Shown here one piece after another: positions 27,230 to 35,847 of a stretch of 64,000 nt of DNA (the first letter of the stretch is position 1; the number at the start of each line of letters is the position of its first letter). Source of the DNA: Mycolicibacterium sp. J2 (GTDB lineage Bacteria; Actinomycetota; Actinomycetes; Mycobacteriales; Mycobacteriaceae); NCBI RefSeq assembly GCF_026240945.1, contig NZ_JAPFPY010000004.1, forward strand, positions 124,001 to 188,000, in the 5' to 3' direction. The notes below the pieces were generated by a model. It worked only from the letters and a program-made list of their open reading frames with translations. It was not told the DNA's origin and made no database searches. The position numbers and the translations under genes were made by a program.

Positions 27230-28684
27230 CTGCAGCTCGGTCGCCAGCCACCACGGTTCGGGTTGCTTGGTCATCCAGCCGCTGATGGCTTCCAGCGCGG
27301 CCGCCAGCGAAATCAACAAGGGCTCACTGCCCTGCGGACCCATGAGCTGCACCCCGATCGGTAAACCGTCGGACGTGAATCCGGCGGGCACGTTGATCGA
27401 CGGCCAGCCCAGCAGATTCCACGGCCAGGTCAGCGGGCAGGCGCGGATCATGGCCCGGTCGGTGGCCAGGCTGCCCCGGTCGTCGTAGTCGTGCAGACGG
27501 GGCGGCGGCAGCGCGGTGGTGGGCGCCAGCACCACGTCGGCGATATTGAAGATCCAGCCGACCCGCCGTTGCGCCTCGGCCTCGGCAGCCCTGGCCTTGC
27601 GCAGTACGTGTTCGGAGAGCAACCGGCCCGTGCGCATATTGCTCACGGTGCGCTTATCCCACTGGATTCCGTCACCCAGCCGGTGCGACCACTCCAGCAG
27701 CCCGGACGTCGACCGGGACAGGAAGTTCCAGGACATCTTCAGGCCGTAGTCCGGGTCGGCGGCTGTGATGGTGTGCCCGAGCTGTTCCAGGTGCCCCGCC
27801 GTCTCGTGCAGCGCGGCTTCGATCTCCGGGTGCAGACGGGCCCGGAACACGGTGAACGGGAACTTGGCGGACACCGCGACGCGCAGCGCACCCGGAGCCC
27901 GGCCCACCCAGTCCGACGCCCGGATGGGGTCGGGTTTGTGCAGGTCGCCGTCGGCGTTGCCGGAGGCGGCGTCGAGCACGATGGCGGCGTCGGTGACGGT
28001 GCGCGCCAGCACCCCGTTGACGGTGATGCCGTTGAACGCCTCGGGCAGCGGCCAGGTGGAGATGCGGCCGCGTTGCGGTTTGATGCCGACCAGGTGCGTC
28101 CACGCCGCCGGGATCCGCACGCTGCCCGCGCCGTCGGAGCCGATGGCGGCCGGCACCAGCCCGGCGGCGACCGCGGCGGCGCTGCCACCGGAGGAACCGC
28201 CCGGGCTGTGCTCGCGTGACCAGGGATTGCGGGTGTGTCCGAAGCCGGGTCCGCTGGTGAAAGGCCACTGGCCGAGCTCGCAGGTGTTGGTCTTGCCGAC
28301 GATCACCGCACCGGCCGCCCGCAACCGGCGCACCACCTCGGCGTCGGCGGTGGCTGGGGGTACCTCACCTCGGGTTCCGAAGCGGGTCGGGACACCGGCG
28401 ACGTCGACGTCGTCCTTGACGGCAATGGGTATGCCGAGAAGCGGAAGATGTTGGCCCGCAGCACGTTTACGGTCAGCTTCGGCGGCTTCGGCAATCGCGC
28501 TGTCGGTCAGCACCACCCGGAACGCGTTGAGTGTGGGCTGGCTGGCCTCGATCGCGTCGAGGGATTGGCGGACCAGCTGTTGCGATGTGGTGGCGCCGCT
28601 GGCGAGGCGGTAGAGCTGCTGGGTGAGGGTGGGGAGCTTGGGGGTGGGGAACGAACTGCCGGGAAGTCCAAGAGTGAGAGCCAT
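27227..28684 (-). CDS. amiA2: Amidase signature family enzyme AmiA2
   Basis: A 485-residue amidase, same length and place as M. tuberculosis AmiA2. The Ser-cisSer-Lys triad is visible: Lys in IAVKDDVDVAG, the two serines in GGSSGGSAAAVA and SDGAGSVRIPA. It hydrolyses carboxamides; the physiological substrate is unknown. ATG 28684 (start MALTLGLPG) was chosen over an upstream extension of 36 residues that would run into recO. It is divergent from recO with a 66-base gap. Confidence 0.92.
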   Translation of the reverse strand: MALTLGLPGSSFPTPKLPTLTQQLYRLASGATTSQQLVRQSLDAIEASQPTLNAFRVVLTDSAIAEAAEADRKRAAGQHLPLLGIPIAVKDDVDVAGVPTRFGTRGEVPPATADAEVVRRLRAAGAVIVGKTNTCELGQWPFTSGPGFGHTRNPWSREHSPGGSSGGSAAAVAAGLVPAAIGSDGAGSVRIPAAWTHLVGIKPQRGRISTWPLPEAFNGITVNGVLARTVTDAAIVLDAASGNADGDLHKPDPIRASDWVGRAPGALRVAVSAKFPFTVFRARLHPEIEAALHETAGHLEQLGHTITAADPDYGLKMSWNFLSRSTSGLLEWSHRLGDGIQWDKRTVSNMRTGRLLSEHVLRKARAAEAEAQRRVGWIFNIADVVLAPTTALPPPRLHDYDDRGSLATDRAMIRACPLTWPWNLLGWPSINVPAGFTSDGLPIGVQLMGPQGSEPLLISLAAALEAISGWMTKQPEPWWLATELQ

Positions 28685-28738
28685 GCTGAATGTCAGGATA
28701 TCCGGCGTTGCGGTGCGGCCGGTGTCGGCACGCGATGA

Positions 28739-28744
28739 GAGACT
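28739..28744 (+). promoter_or_regulatory. -10 element of leaderless recO
   Basis: GAGACT is followed by six bases and then ATG 28751. The segment GACTGACCCGATG closely resembles that at dnaG (GACTGATCCGATG). No ribosome binding site is present, fitting a leaderless transcript. Confidence 0.45.
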
Positions 28745-28750
28745 GACCCG

Positions 28751-29638
28751 ATGCGGTTGTACCGGGATCGAGCGGTGGTGCTGCGCCAGCACAAGCTCGG
28801 CGAGGCCGACCGGATCGTGACGCTACTCACCCGCGAGCATGGCGTGGTCCGCGCCGTCGCCAAGGGGGTGCGGCGTACCCGCAGCAAGTTCGGGGCCCGG
28901 TTGGAACCGTTCGCGCACATCGACGTTCAACTGCATCCCGGCCGGAATCTGGACATCGTCACCCAGGTGCAGTCCATCGACGCGTTCGCCACCGACATCG
29001 TCAACGACTACGGCCGTTACACGTGCGCGTGCGCCATGCTGGAGACCGCCGAACGGCTGGCCGGTGAGGAACACGCCCCGGTGCCCGAGCTGCACAGCCT
29101 GACGGTGGCGGCGCTGCGGGCCGTCGCGGCCGGCCGCCGGCCGCGGGAGCTGGTGCTGGACTCCTACCTGCTGCGGGCCATGGGGATCGCGGGCTGGGCC
29201 CCGGCATTGGCCGAATGCGCCCGGTGCGCCGCGCCGGGACCACACCGGGCCTTCCACATCGCCGCCGGCGGCAGCGTCTGCGTGCACTGCCGGCCGTCGG
29301 GTTCGGCGACACCGGCGCAGGCCGTGCTGGACCTGATGATCGCCCTGCACGACGGGGACTGGGAGTTCGCCGAGGCGTCCACCTCGTCGCACCGCAGCCA
29401 GGCCAGCGGCCTGGTCGCGGCCCATCTGCAGTGGCACCTGGAACGTCAGTTGCGGACGTTGCCACTGGTCGAGAGGGGTGACGAGCGGATGCGCGACGAG
29501 CAGATAGCCCGTTTCCGGGTCGATACCGTGGGCCTCGAACGCCGAGCGAGGGTGTTCGGGCAGGATATGGCGCATGGCATTGAACAGGGACGGCAAGCGG
29601 GGCAAGTCGACGTACCCACAGCTGCCCCCGGCGCCTGA
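28751..29638 (+). CDS. recO: DNA repair protein RecO
   Basis: A 295-residue RecO, which loads RecA with RecR in the RecFOR pathway. The N-terminal OB fold begins [20 protein letters not shown], typical of the family, with [17 protein letters not shown] next; the C-terminal part holds a zinc-type cysteine set (ECARCAAPG and CVHC). ATG 28751 is the obvious start. Its last 65 bases overlap the start of uppS, an arrangement also seen in related mycobacteria. Confidence 0.95.
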   Translation: MRLYRDRAVVLRQHKLGEADRIVTLLTREHGVVRAVAKGVRRTRSKFGARLEPFAHIDVQLHPGRNLDIVTQVQSIDAFATDIVNDYGRYTCACAMLETAERLAGEEHAPVPELHSLTVAALRAVAAGRRPRELVLDSYLLRAMGIAGWAPALAECARCAAPGPHRAFHIAAGGSVCVHCRPSGSATPAQAVLDLMIALHDGDWEFAEASTSSHRSQASGLVAAHLQWHLERQLRTLPLVERGDERMRDEQIARFRVDTVGLERRARVFGQDMAHGIEQGRQAGQVDVPTAAPGA

Positions 29639-30467
29639 CGACTATCCGGTCTTCCCGGACACGTCGACCTGGCCGGTGGTGTTCCCTGAGCTCCCGGCCC
29701 GCACCAACGGCCGGTTTTCCCGCCCGCCACAGCATCCGTCCAAGGCGGCCGCCCCGCAGATCCCCGCCGACCAGGTACCCAACCATGTCGCGGTGGTGAT
29801 GGACGGCAACGGCCGGTGGGCCACCCAGCGCGGCCTTGGCCGGACCGAGGGCCACAAGATGGGCGAGGCGGTGCTCATCGACATCACCTGTGGGGCCATC
29901 GAGCTCGGTATCAAGCACCTGTCGGTGTACGCCTTCTCCACCGAGAACTGGAAACGCAGCACCGAGGAGGTGCGATTCCTGATGGGTTTCAACCGGGAGG
30001 TGGTGCGCCGCCGCCGGGAGAACCTGGATGCCATGGGCGTCAACATGCGCTGGGTCGGTTCCCGGCCGCGGATGTGGCGCAGCGTCATCAAGGAGTTCGA
30101 CATCGCCGAGGAGATGACCGTCGGCAACGACGTCATCACCGTCAACTACTGCGTGAACTACGGCGGGCGCACCGAGATCGTCGAGGCGGCGCGCGCCCTG
30201 GCCGAGGAGGCCGCCGAGGGCAAGCTGAACCCGTCCCGCATCTCCGAGGCTTCCTTCGCCAAGCATCTGCACCGCCCGGACATCCCCGATGTCGACTTGT
30301 TCATCCGGACATCGGGGGAGCAGCGCGCCAGCAACTTCATGCTGTGGCAGGCCGCGTATGCCGAGTACGTCTTCCAGGACAAGCTGTGGCCCGACTACGA
30401 CCGGCGCGACCTGTGGGCGGCGTGCGAGGAGTACGTCAACCGCAACCGGCGCTTCGGCAGGGCCTGA
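29574..30467 (+). CDS. uppS: Decaprenyl diphosphate synthase (Z-prenyltransferase)
   Basis: A 297-residue cis-prenyltransferase orthologous to Rv2361c, which makes the C50 decaprenyl diphosphate used for peptidoglycan, arabinogalactan and LAM. The signature [12 protein letters not shown] carries the catalytic Asp77; [22 protein letters not shown] and the C-terminal [14 protein letters not shown] blocks are intact. The N-terminal 70 residues ([19 protein letters not shown]) are the mycobacterial extension. The ATG at 29574 lies within recO. Confidence 0.95.
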   Translation: MALNRDGKRGKSTYPQLPPAPDDYPVFPDTSTWPVVFPELPARTNGRFSRPPQHPSKAAAPQIPADQVPNHVAVVMDGNGRWATQRGLGRTEGHKMGEAVLIDITCGAIELGIKHLSVYAFSTENWKRSTEEVRFLMGFNREVVRRRRENLDAMGVNMRWVGSRPRMWRSVIKEFDIAEEMTVGNDVITVNYCVNYGGRTEIVEAARALAEEAAEGKLNPSRISEASFAKHLHRPDIPDVDLFIRTSGEQRASNFMLWQAAYAEYVFQDKLWPDYDRRDLWAACEEYVNRNRRFGRA

Positions 30468-30483
30468 GCGGGCGGGCCTGACG

Positions 30484-30903
30484 ATGTCGTTGGAGCAGCG
30501 GTTGGCCGTCGTCGCCGAGGCGATCCTGCCCACCACCCGGGAGGACGACGGGTCGCTGACGGTGCAGCATGACGGCACCTTCTCGTCGCTGCGGGTGGTG
30601 ACCATCGCCGAGGGGCTCGACATGGTGGCGCTGACGCAGATGCTGGCCTGGGATCTGCCCCTGGACGCGAAACTGCGAGCCACGGTCGGCGACCACGCGC
30701 ACAACACCCTGTTGGGGACCGTGTCGTTGACCGAGAAGGGCGCCGGCTCAGCAGGCAACTCCCGCAAGCAGGCGTCGAAGACAGCGGATGTGTTGCTGCG
30801 CTACAACTTTCCGGCCGCCGGGTTGACGGACGAGGCGCTGGGCACGCTCCTGTTGATGGTGTTGTCGACCGGCGCCGATGTACGACGGGCGCTGTTGGCG
30901 TGA
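30484..30903 (+). CDS. Conserved protein, Rv2360c-like
   Basis: A 139-residue soluble protein with no domain I can name with confidence; its size and alternating fold (SLRVVTIAEGLDMVALTQMLAWDLPLD) vaguely recall YbjN/type III chaperone-like proteins. It follows uppS by 16 bases, in the position of Rv2360c. ATG 30484 is the first reasonable start in frame. Its stop overlaps the NUDIX gene start as GTGA, so both belong to the recO-uppS operon. Confidence 0.75.
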   Translation: MSLEQRLAVVAEAILPTTREDDGSLTVQHDGTFSSLRVVTIAEGLDMVALTQMLAWDLPLDAKLRATVGDHAHNTLLGTVSLTEKGAGSAGNSRKQASKTADVLLRYNFPAAGLTDEALGTLLLMVLSTGADVRRALLA

Positions 30904-31301
30904 CGGGTCCGGTGATTCGGATCGTCGCGGCCGTCGTGCTCGACGATCGCAACCACGTGCTGGTGGTGCGCAAGCGGGGCACGACGGCGTTCATGCAACC
31001 CGGCGGGAAGCTCGAGCCCGGCGAGACGCCGGTGCAGGCCCTGCACCGCGAGATCCGGGAGGAGCTCGGTGTCGGCGTCGTCGAGGAGTCGGTTACGCCG
31101 CTGGGCCATCACGATGCCGCGGCCGCCAACGAACCGGGGCATCGGGTGGCCGCGGACCTGTTCCTGGTGCGTCTCGACGGTCCGCCACGGCCCGCTGCCG
31201 AGATCGCCGAGATGGCGTGGGTGGACCCGCATGCCCCGGGCGATATCGAACTGGCGCCGCTGACACTGGATCCCGTGCTGGAGTACGCCCGCGTCAGTTG
31301 A
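30900..31301 (+). CDS. NUDIX hydrolase
   Basis: A 133-residue NUDIX enzyme with a complete box G-x5-E-x7-REUxEExGU: Gly36, Glu42, Arg50, Glu51, Glu54, Glu55, Gly57. Family members hydrolyse nucleoside diphosphates linked to another moiety, often as house-cleaning enzymes of MutT type; the substrate cannot be read here. The GTG start overlaps the previous stop. It ends 8 bases inside the converging zur gene. I do not recall a NUDIX gene at this point in M. tuberculosis. Confidence 0.88.
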   Translation: MTGPVIRIVAAVVLDDRNHVLVVRKRGTTAFMQPGGKLEPGETPVQALHREIREELGVGVVEESVTPLGHHDAAAANEPGHRVAADLFLVRLDGPPRPAAEIAEMAWVDPHAPGDIELAPLTLDPVLEYARVS

Positions 31302-31686
31302 CGGCGCAGGAGCCGCACACCCCGAAGATCTCGATGGTGTGGCTGACATCGCTGAAACCGTGTTCGGCGGCCACGTTTTCGGCCCAGGCCTCGGCCGCGC
31401 CGCCCTCCACCTCGACGGTCGACCCGCAGGCTCGGCACACCAGGTGATGGTGGTGATGCTCGGAGCAGCGCCGGTAGACCGATTCGCCGGTGTCGGTGCG
31501 CAGCGTGTCGACGAGCCCGGAGGTGGCCATCGACTGCAGCGTCCGATACACCGTGGTCAGTCCGATGTTCTCGCCGCGCTGGCGGAGTTCGTCGTGCAAT
31601 TCCTGGGCCGAGCGGAAGTCGGCGATGTTCTCCAGCAGTGCCGAGATGGCGGCCCGCTGGCGGGTGGCCCGCACGGGTGTACTCAT
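31294..31686 (-). CDS. zur: Zinc uptake regulator Zur (FurB)
   Basis: A 130-residue Fur-family repressor, orthologous to Rv2359. The winged helix (TRQRAAISALLENIADF, LTTVYRTLQ) is followed by the metal-binding half with the histidine cluster EHHHHHLVC and the paired cysteines CRACGS and CGSC at the C-terminus for structural zinc. It represses zinc uptake and alternative ribosomal protein genes when zinc is bound. The start overlaps the smtB stop (ATGA), so the smtB-zur pair is one operon. Its 3' end overlaps the NUDIX gene by 8 bases. Confidence 0.95.
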   Translation of the reverse strand: MSTPVRATRQRAAISALLENIADFRSAQELHDELRQRGENIGLTTVYRTLQSMATSGLVDTLRTDTGESVYRRCSEHHHHHLVCRACGSTVEVEGGAAEAWAENVAAEHGFSDVSHTIEIFGVCGSCAVN

Positions 31687-32036
31687 GCGACGTCCTCCCC
31701 GGCGTGGGTGACCGCGGCCAGCACGATCTCGGCAAGGTGTTCGTCGACCAGGCGGTACAGCACCTCGCGGCCGCTGCGCTCGCCGGCGACCACACCGGCG
31801 GCCTTGAGGATGCGCAGATGCTGGCTGACCAGGGGCTGGGGCACTTGCAGCGCTTCGACGAGTTCGTGCACGCAGCGCGCGGATTCGCGCAGTTGCAGCA
31901 CCAGCGCGATGCGCACCGGCGCGGCCAGCGCGCGCAGCAGCTCACCTGCGGTGTCCAGGATCTCGCGATCGGGCAGGTCGGTCGAGGGCGCGCTGACGTG
32001 GTCGTGCTCGCCGACAGTACTGGAAACGGTTTTCAT
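31683..32036 (-). CDS. smtB: Zinc-responsive ArsR/SmtB-family repressor
   Basis: A 117-residue ArsR-family sensor, orthologous to Rv2358. The helix-turn-helix is VHELVEALQVPQPLVSQHLR, and helix 5 carries the metal motif D-x-H-x10-H-x-x-E (DEH ... THAGE) typical of the zinc-binding alpha-5 site. Zinc binding releases DNA and permits transcription of zur, so the two regulators respond in opposite ways. ATG 32036 has a -10 element 9 bases upstream and an inverted-repeat operator beyond it, so the transcript is leaderless or nearly so. Confidence 0.94.
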   Translation of the reverse strand: MKTVSSTVGEHDHVSAPSTDLPDREILDTAGELLRALAAPVRIALVLQLRESARCVHELVEALQVPQPLVSQHLRILKAAGVVAGERSGREVLYRLVDEHLAEIVLAAVTHAGEDVA

Positions 32037-32045
32037 TATGGAGTC

Positions 32046-32051
32046 AGATTA
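32046..32051 (-). promoter_or_regulatory. -10 element of smtB-zur
   Basis: On the minus strand TAATCT (32046-32051) lies 9 bases before the smtB ATG. Its first base is shared with the end of the 8-4-8 inverted repeat that precedes it, so repressor binding would block RNA polymerase. Confidence 0.5.
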
Positions 32052-32070
32052 CATGCACGTCTGTGCATGT
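32051..32070. promoter_or_regulatory. Inverted repeat, probable SmtB operator
   Basis: Arms ACATGCAC and GTGCATGT are a perfect 8-base inverted repeat with a 4-base spacer. The site covers the spacer of the smtB promoter and sits 64 bases before glyS, in the only gap between the two divergent genes. Position and symmetry suit autoregulation by SmtB; the sequence-specific match to known SmtB sites is only partial. Confidence 0.6.
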
Positions 32071-32119
32071 CAAGGGTGATCGCCGCCGTCCCGTTTTCGG
32101 GTTCGGGCCGGCCGATCGC

Positions 32120-32125
32120 TACGCT
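32120..32125 (+). promoter_or_regulatory. -10 element of leaderless glyS
   Basis: TACGCT ends 8 bases before GTG 32134 and no ribosome binding site is visible between them. Confidence 0.45.
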
Positions 32126-32133
32126 GTCAACCC

Positions 32134-33519
32134 GTGGCATCCATCATCGACACCGTTGCGAACCTGGCGAAACGCCGTGGCCTTGTCTACCAATCGGGTG
32201 AGATCTACGGCGGCACCAAGTCGGCATGGGACTACGGGCCACTCGGTGTCGAGCTCAAGGAGAACATCAAGCGGCAGTGGTGGCGGTCGGTGGTCACCGG
32301 CCGCGACGATGTCGTCGGCCTGGACAGCGCGATCATCCTGCCCCGCCAGGTGTGGGTGGCCTCGGGTCACGTGGCCGTCTTCAACGACCCGCTGGTGGAA
32401 TGCCTGAACTGCCATAAGCGGCACCGGCAGGACCACATGCAGGAGGCCTACGCGGCCAAGAAGGGGCTCGACGACCCTGATGCCGTGCCGATGAGCGAGA
32501 TCGTCTGCCCGGACTGCGGCACCAAGGGGCAGTGGACCGAACCGCGCGACTTCAACATGATGCTCAAGACCTACCTCGGCCCGATCGAGTCCGAGGAAGG
32601 TCTGCACTATCTGCGGCCGGAGACCGCGCAGGGCATCTTCGTCAACTTCGCCAACGTGGTGACCACCGCGCGCAAGAAGCCGCCGTTCGGTATCGGCCAG
32701 ATCGGCAAGAGCTTCCGCAACGAGATCACCCCCGGCAACTTCATCTTCCGGACCCGTGAGTTCGAGCAGATGGAGATGGAATTCTTCGTCGAGCCGTCCA
32801 CGGCGCCCGAGTGGCACAAGTACTGGATCGAGACGCGGCTGCAGTGGTACATCGACCTCGGCATCAACCCCGAGAATCTGCGGCTCTACGAGCACCCGCT
32901 GGAGAAGCTGTCGCATTACAGCGCGGGCACCACCGATATCGAGTACAAGTTCGGTTTCGCCGGCAACCCGTGGGGTGAGCTGGAGGGCATCGCCAATCGC
33001 ACGAACTACGACTTGTCCACGCACGCAGAGCATTCCGGTGTCGACCTGTCGTTCTACGATCAGGGCACCGAAACCCGTTATGTGCCCTACGTGATCGAGC
33101 CCGCAGCCGGATTGACCCGTTCGCTGATGGCGTTCCTGGTGGACGCCTACCACGAGGACGAGGCCCCGAACGCCAAAGGTGGGGTGGACAAGCGCACGGT
33201 GCTGCGTCTGGACCCGCGGCTGGCCCCGGTCAAGGCGGCGGTACTTCCGTTGTCGCGCAACGCCGATCTGTCGCCCAAGGCCAAGGACCTGGCCGCCGAA
33301 TTGCGTAAGTCGTGGAACATCGAATTCGACGATGCGGGCGCGATCGGCCGGCGCTATCGGCGCCAGGACGAAATCGGCACGCCGTTCTGCATCACGTTGG
33401 ACTTCGACTCGCTGGAGGACCAGGCGGTCACCATCCGCGAGCGCGATGCCATGACCCAGGAACGGGTGGCCATCTCCGAGGTGTCGAACTACCTGGCGGT
33501 CCGGCTCAAGGGCGCCTGA
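32134..33519 (+). CDS. glyS: Glycyl-tRNA synthetase (eukaryote-like, single chain)
   Basis: A 461-residue class II glycyl-tRNA synthetase of the alpha2 type. [24 protein letters not shown] is the conserved N-terminal block (split here only for brevity), [13 protein letters not shown] contains motif 2, and [10 protein letters not shown] contains motif 3 with its arginine; the C-terminal anticodon-binding domain follows. Two CxxC-type pairs (CLNC and CPDC) form the inserted zinc region. GTG 32134 begins the family N-terminus and follows a -10 element by 8 bases. Confidence 0.96.
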   Translation: MASIIDTVANLAKRRGLVYQSGEIYGGTKSAWDYGPLGVELKENIKRQWWRSVVTGRDDVVGLDSAIILPRQVWVASGHVAVFNDPLVECLNCHKRHRQDHMQEAYAAKKGLDDPDAVPMSEIVCPDCGTKGQWTEPRDFNMMLKTYLGPIESEEGLHYLRPETAQGIFVNFANVVTTARKKPPFGIGQIGKSFRNEITPGNFIFRTREFEQMEMEFFVEPSTAPEWHKYWIETRLQWYIDLGINPENLRLYEHPLEKLSHYSAGTTDIEYKFGFAGNPWGELEGIANRTNYDLSTHAEHSGVDLSFYDQGTETRYVPYVIEPAAGLTRSLMAFLVDAYHEDEAPNAKGGVDKRTVLRLDPRLAPVKAAVLPLSRNADLSPKAKDLAAELRKSWNIEFDDAGAIGRRYRRQDEIGTPFCITLDFDSLEDQAVTIRERDAMTQERVAISEVSNYLAVRLKGA

Positions 33520-33530
33520 CTTTTTCCCGC

Positions 33531-33586
33531 GAGCAGACGCAAAGGGCCGCAATTCCACCCAGAATTGCGGCCCTTTGCGTCTGCTC
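33531..33586. terminator. Very long perfect hairpin after glyS
   Basis: Arms 33531-33555 and 33562-33586 are perfectly complementary over 25 bp with a 6-base loop. The arm starts GAGCAGACGCAAAGGGCCGC. A T run (TTTTT) precedes it, not follows it, which fits termination of neither strand in the textbook way, though on the minus strand the T run becomes A. It is the only feature between glyS and the type VII-type gene, and may end glyS transcription. Confidence 0.65.
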
Positions 33587-33678
33587 ACTCGTGGCTGTGG
33601 GCCTGACCGCCGCGAAATTGCCGCTCCTGAGGTGTCGCTGGCTCGCATAGGATTCGAGTCACGGGACCGAAGGGGGCG

Positions 33679-34899
33679 GTGATCAGCGTTTTGACGGCAT
33701 TTCTGGCCACCTGGGACAACGCCCGCGCGACGCTCGGCGCCGGGACGCCGGTCGATGGTTCACGGTTCGACATGGGAGCTCGGCTCGAACAGTTCCGTGA
33801 CACGGTGCTCAGCACGGCGCCGGGGGAGCAGTGGACCGGTTCGGCCGCCGAGGCCTACACCGATCGCAACCAACGGCTGGCCGGGACCATCGGTCGGCTC
33901 GCCGAATTGGACCGCCGCCTCGGCACCGAGGTCGACCGGTCGGCCGACGTGGTCGCGGCGGGCCGGCGTGACCTGGATGCGGTCAAACAGTGGGTGCTCA
34001 GTGCCGCGGCCACCGTGCCGCCGAACGCAGCCGGCCAGCGAGCCCTGATGACCGTGGTCTCCAAGGGCGTCGCCGACATCGCCGACATCGTGCATAGGTC
34101 GAACGGCGATATGGCCGGTATCGCCAACCGGATCCGTGAAATCGGCACGGGGTACGAGGCGCTGACAGAACGGCAGGGCCGCGACGGAGACGCCGGTGAC
34201 CCCGACGGCAAACCGACCGATCAGCCTCCGACTGGACACGGTGGCTCGGATATTCCTCCCCCACCGCCGTGGACCAAACACGATGAAGGATCTGGCGAAT
34301 GGGGCTCGCAGCCGTGGTACTCCCGCGGTGACGACGCAGCATTCAAGGCTGCCATCGAGGCCGGATTGCCGGTCATCGAGGAGAAATGGCCGCACGCCGC
34401 CGAGCTCCTCGACCACTACTTGGACAACACCGGTAGCCCGTACAACCTGGACGTCAACTCGATGATGGGGGACATCCCGCCGATGCAGGCCCGTGCCGAT
34501 GCCATGGTGAACGACCAAGTGAACCGGATCGTGGCTGATGCGGTGGCTAGTGGTCAGTACGGTCAACCTGTCCCGTTCCGGACGCCGTGGCAGGGCTTTT
34601 ACATGGACGCCGACGCAAATCCCGATTGGTATCGGGCGGTCGGCGGGGTGGACATGTCGGCCGGCGGCGTCGTCACTGTCTACCCGCCGGATACGCCGGG
34701 TGGCCAACCCCGCGTGCACGTGGAGTCGCAAGTGAACGTCGCGGACCGGTACAACTGGGACGCTGGAAAGGAAACGAAGATCGGTCCCATTACTATTTCG
34801 GACTCACAAATGGCGGCCCTGCAGACCGCCGGCCTGGCACGCGAGTTCGACATCACGGGGGCTTCGTCGGTGTCGACGTACGACGGAGTGCCGCGGTGA
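33679..34899 (+). CDS. Putative type VII-secreted WXG-type protein with C-terminal effector-like domain
   Basis: A 406-residue protein in three parts. Residues 1-170 are mainly alpha-helical with a central Trp52-Thr-Gly54 turn (WTGSAAEAY), as in WXG/EspA-type substrates of type VII secretion. A Pro-rich linker (PPPPPW) covers about 175-205. The rest is a separate globular domain ending RYNWDAGKETKIGP and AGLAREFDITG, a block seen, as I recall, at the C-termini of actinobacterial secreted toxins; I cannot name the fold. No signal peptide. GTG 33679 follows GAAGGGGG. The following lipoprotein gene overlaps by GTGA, which suggests a partner such as an immunity protein. Confidence 0.65.
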   Translation: MISVLTAFLATWDNARATLGAGTPVDGSRFDMGARLEQFRDTVLSTAPGEQWTGSAAEAYTDRNQRLAGTIGRLAELDRRLGTEVDRSADVVAAGRRDLDAVKQWVLSAAATVPPNAAGQRALMTVVSKGVADIADIVHRSNGDMAGIANRIREIGTGYEALTERQGRDGDAGDPDGKPTDQPPTGHGGSDIPPPPPWTKHDEGSGEWGSQPWYSRGDDAAFKAAIEAGLPVIEEKWPHAAELLDHYLDNTGSPYNLDVNSMMGDIPPMQARADAMVNDQVNRIVADAVASGQYGQPVPFRTPWQGFYMDADANPDWYRAVGGVDMSAGGVVTVYPPDTPGGQPRVHVESQVNVADRYNWDAGKETKIGPITISDSQMAALQTAGLAREFDITGASSVSTYDGVPR

Positions 34900-35345
34900 G
34901 AATCCTCGGATACCTGGCCGTCCTGCTGCTGGTTGTCCTGCCCGCCTGCTCGTCACATCAGGCGGCTCGTAACGAAGGAGAGCAGACCATGTCGGTATCG
35001 CCGGAGGCGGCTGCGAACTTCGGTCACGTGATACTGCCGCACGGTGTCCAGGTGCTGGGGGCGGACACCGATTCGGGTCGGGACACCCGCTACCGCTTGG
35101 CATTACGCATGACCGACGCTCAGCTACGTGAGTTCCTGGCGCAGTTTCCTTGGGCTCCGAGCAAATCCGACATCCCGAAATCGATGCAGGTAATTGCCGG
35201 GCCACCGCTGAGCTCGGCGCCCGCTCCGTTGTACGGCCAGGACCAGATCACCACCAGCGACCACGGGACGGTCACCCGTGAAGTCGTCGTCGATCAGCGG
35301 GCGCCAGACGAGGTCTACGTGCATCTGTCAGTGTTCACCACCTGA
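34896..35345 (+). CDS. Lipoprotein, possible partner of the upstream effector-like protein
   Basis: A 149-residue lipoprotein: MRILGYLAVLLLVVLPACSS is a lipid-type signal with lipobox LPAC, Cys18 being the anchor. The mature part (DTDSGRDTRYRLALRMTDAQ, then a charged and hydrophobic tail) is not recognised. The start GTG overlaps the previous stop as GTGA, so production is coupled to the effector-like protein. Placement fits an envelope-anchored immunity protein, but no evidence beyond coupling exists. Confidence 0.75.
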   Translation: MRILGYLAVLLLVVLPACSSHQAARNEGEQTMSVSPEAAANFGHVILPHGVQVLGADTDSGRDTRYRLALRMTDAQLREFLAQFPWAPSKSDIPKSMQVIAGPPLSSAPAPLYGQDQITTSDHGTVTREVVVDQRAPDEVYVHLSVFTT

Positions 35346-35352
35346 ACCCCGG

Positions 35353-35847
35353 CTACCGCAGCTCGGCAGGAACCTCCCCGCCGAGCAGGTCGATGAGCGC
35401 GGCCAGCAGCCCGTCCAGCTCCACGCCCACCGCCGTGATCGCCGGGTTCCCGTAGCTGCCGAACAGCAGGCTGGGTTGGTCGACGGCGAACACCGGCCCC
35501 GTGCCGCCGTCATACAGCAGGGTGCGCAGCGGCGCATGCAGCATGACACCCGGGTCGTAGCGGTACATCCGCTCGGCGATGGTGTGGTTGCCCATCAGGT
35601 ATTCGGTGGCCGGCCACTGAGACCCCGACCCGAGCATCACCGGAGCAACATCACCCCGGTGATACCGCAGAAAGCCATGCGGTGCTTGGGCTTTGACTTC
35701 GGCCAAGACGTCATCCCAACTGCTCGCCTTTCCGAACGCGGGCAGGTCGACCGCGGGCACCAACGTCTCGTACCGGAGCCGCGCGTTCTCGAAGTCGTCG
35801 GGCAACGCCACCAGCAGGCGGCGGTTGAGATGTTCGACCGCGGTCAT
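35353..35847 (-). CDS. DUF302-family protein
   Basis: A 164-residue protein of the DUF302 (TTHA1732/TT1751-like) type; LNRRLLVALPDDFENARLRYETLVP and YRYDPGVMLHAPLRTLLYDG are its recognisable segments. The fold binds small ligands in some members but no reaction is established. The start overlaps the ADH stop (ATGA), so it is the third gene of the SDR-ADH-DUF302 operon. It converges with the lipoprotein gene at its 3' end. Confidence 0.8.
   Translation of the reverse strand: MTAVEHLNRRLLVALPDDFENARLRYETLVPAVDLPAFGKASSWDDVLAEVKAQAPHGFLRYHRGDVAPVMLGSGSQWPATEYLMGNHTIAERMYRYDPGVMLHAPLRTLLYDGGTGPVFAVDQPSLLFGSYGNPAITAVGVELDGLLAALIDLLGGEVPAELR

Noticed and set aside
32018..32042. Zur-box-like sequence (ATGAAAACCGTTTCCAG) at the smtB start
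   Set aside because: Only partly symmetric and inside the first codons of smtB; one half-site matches poorly. The 8-4-8 repeat next to it is a better operator.
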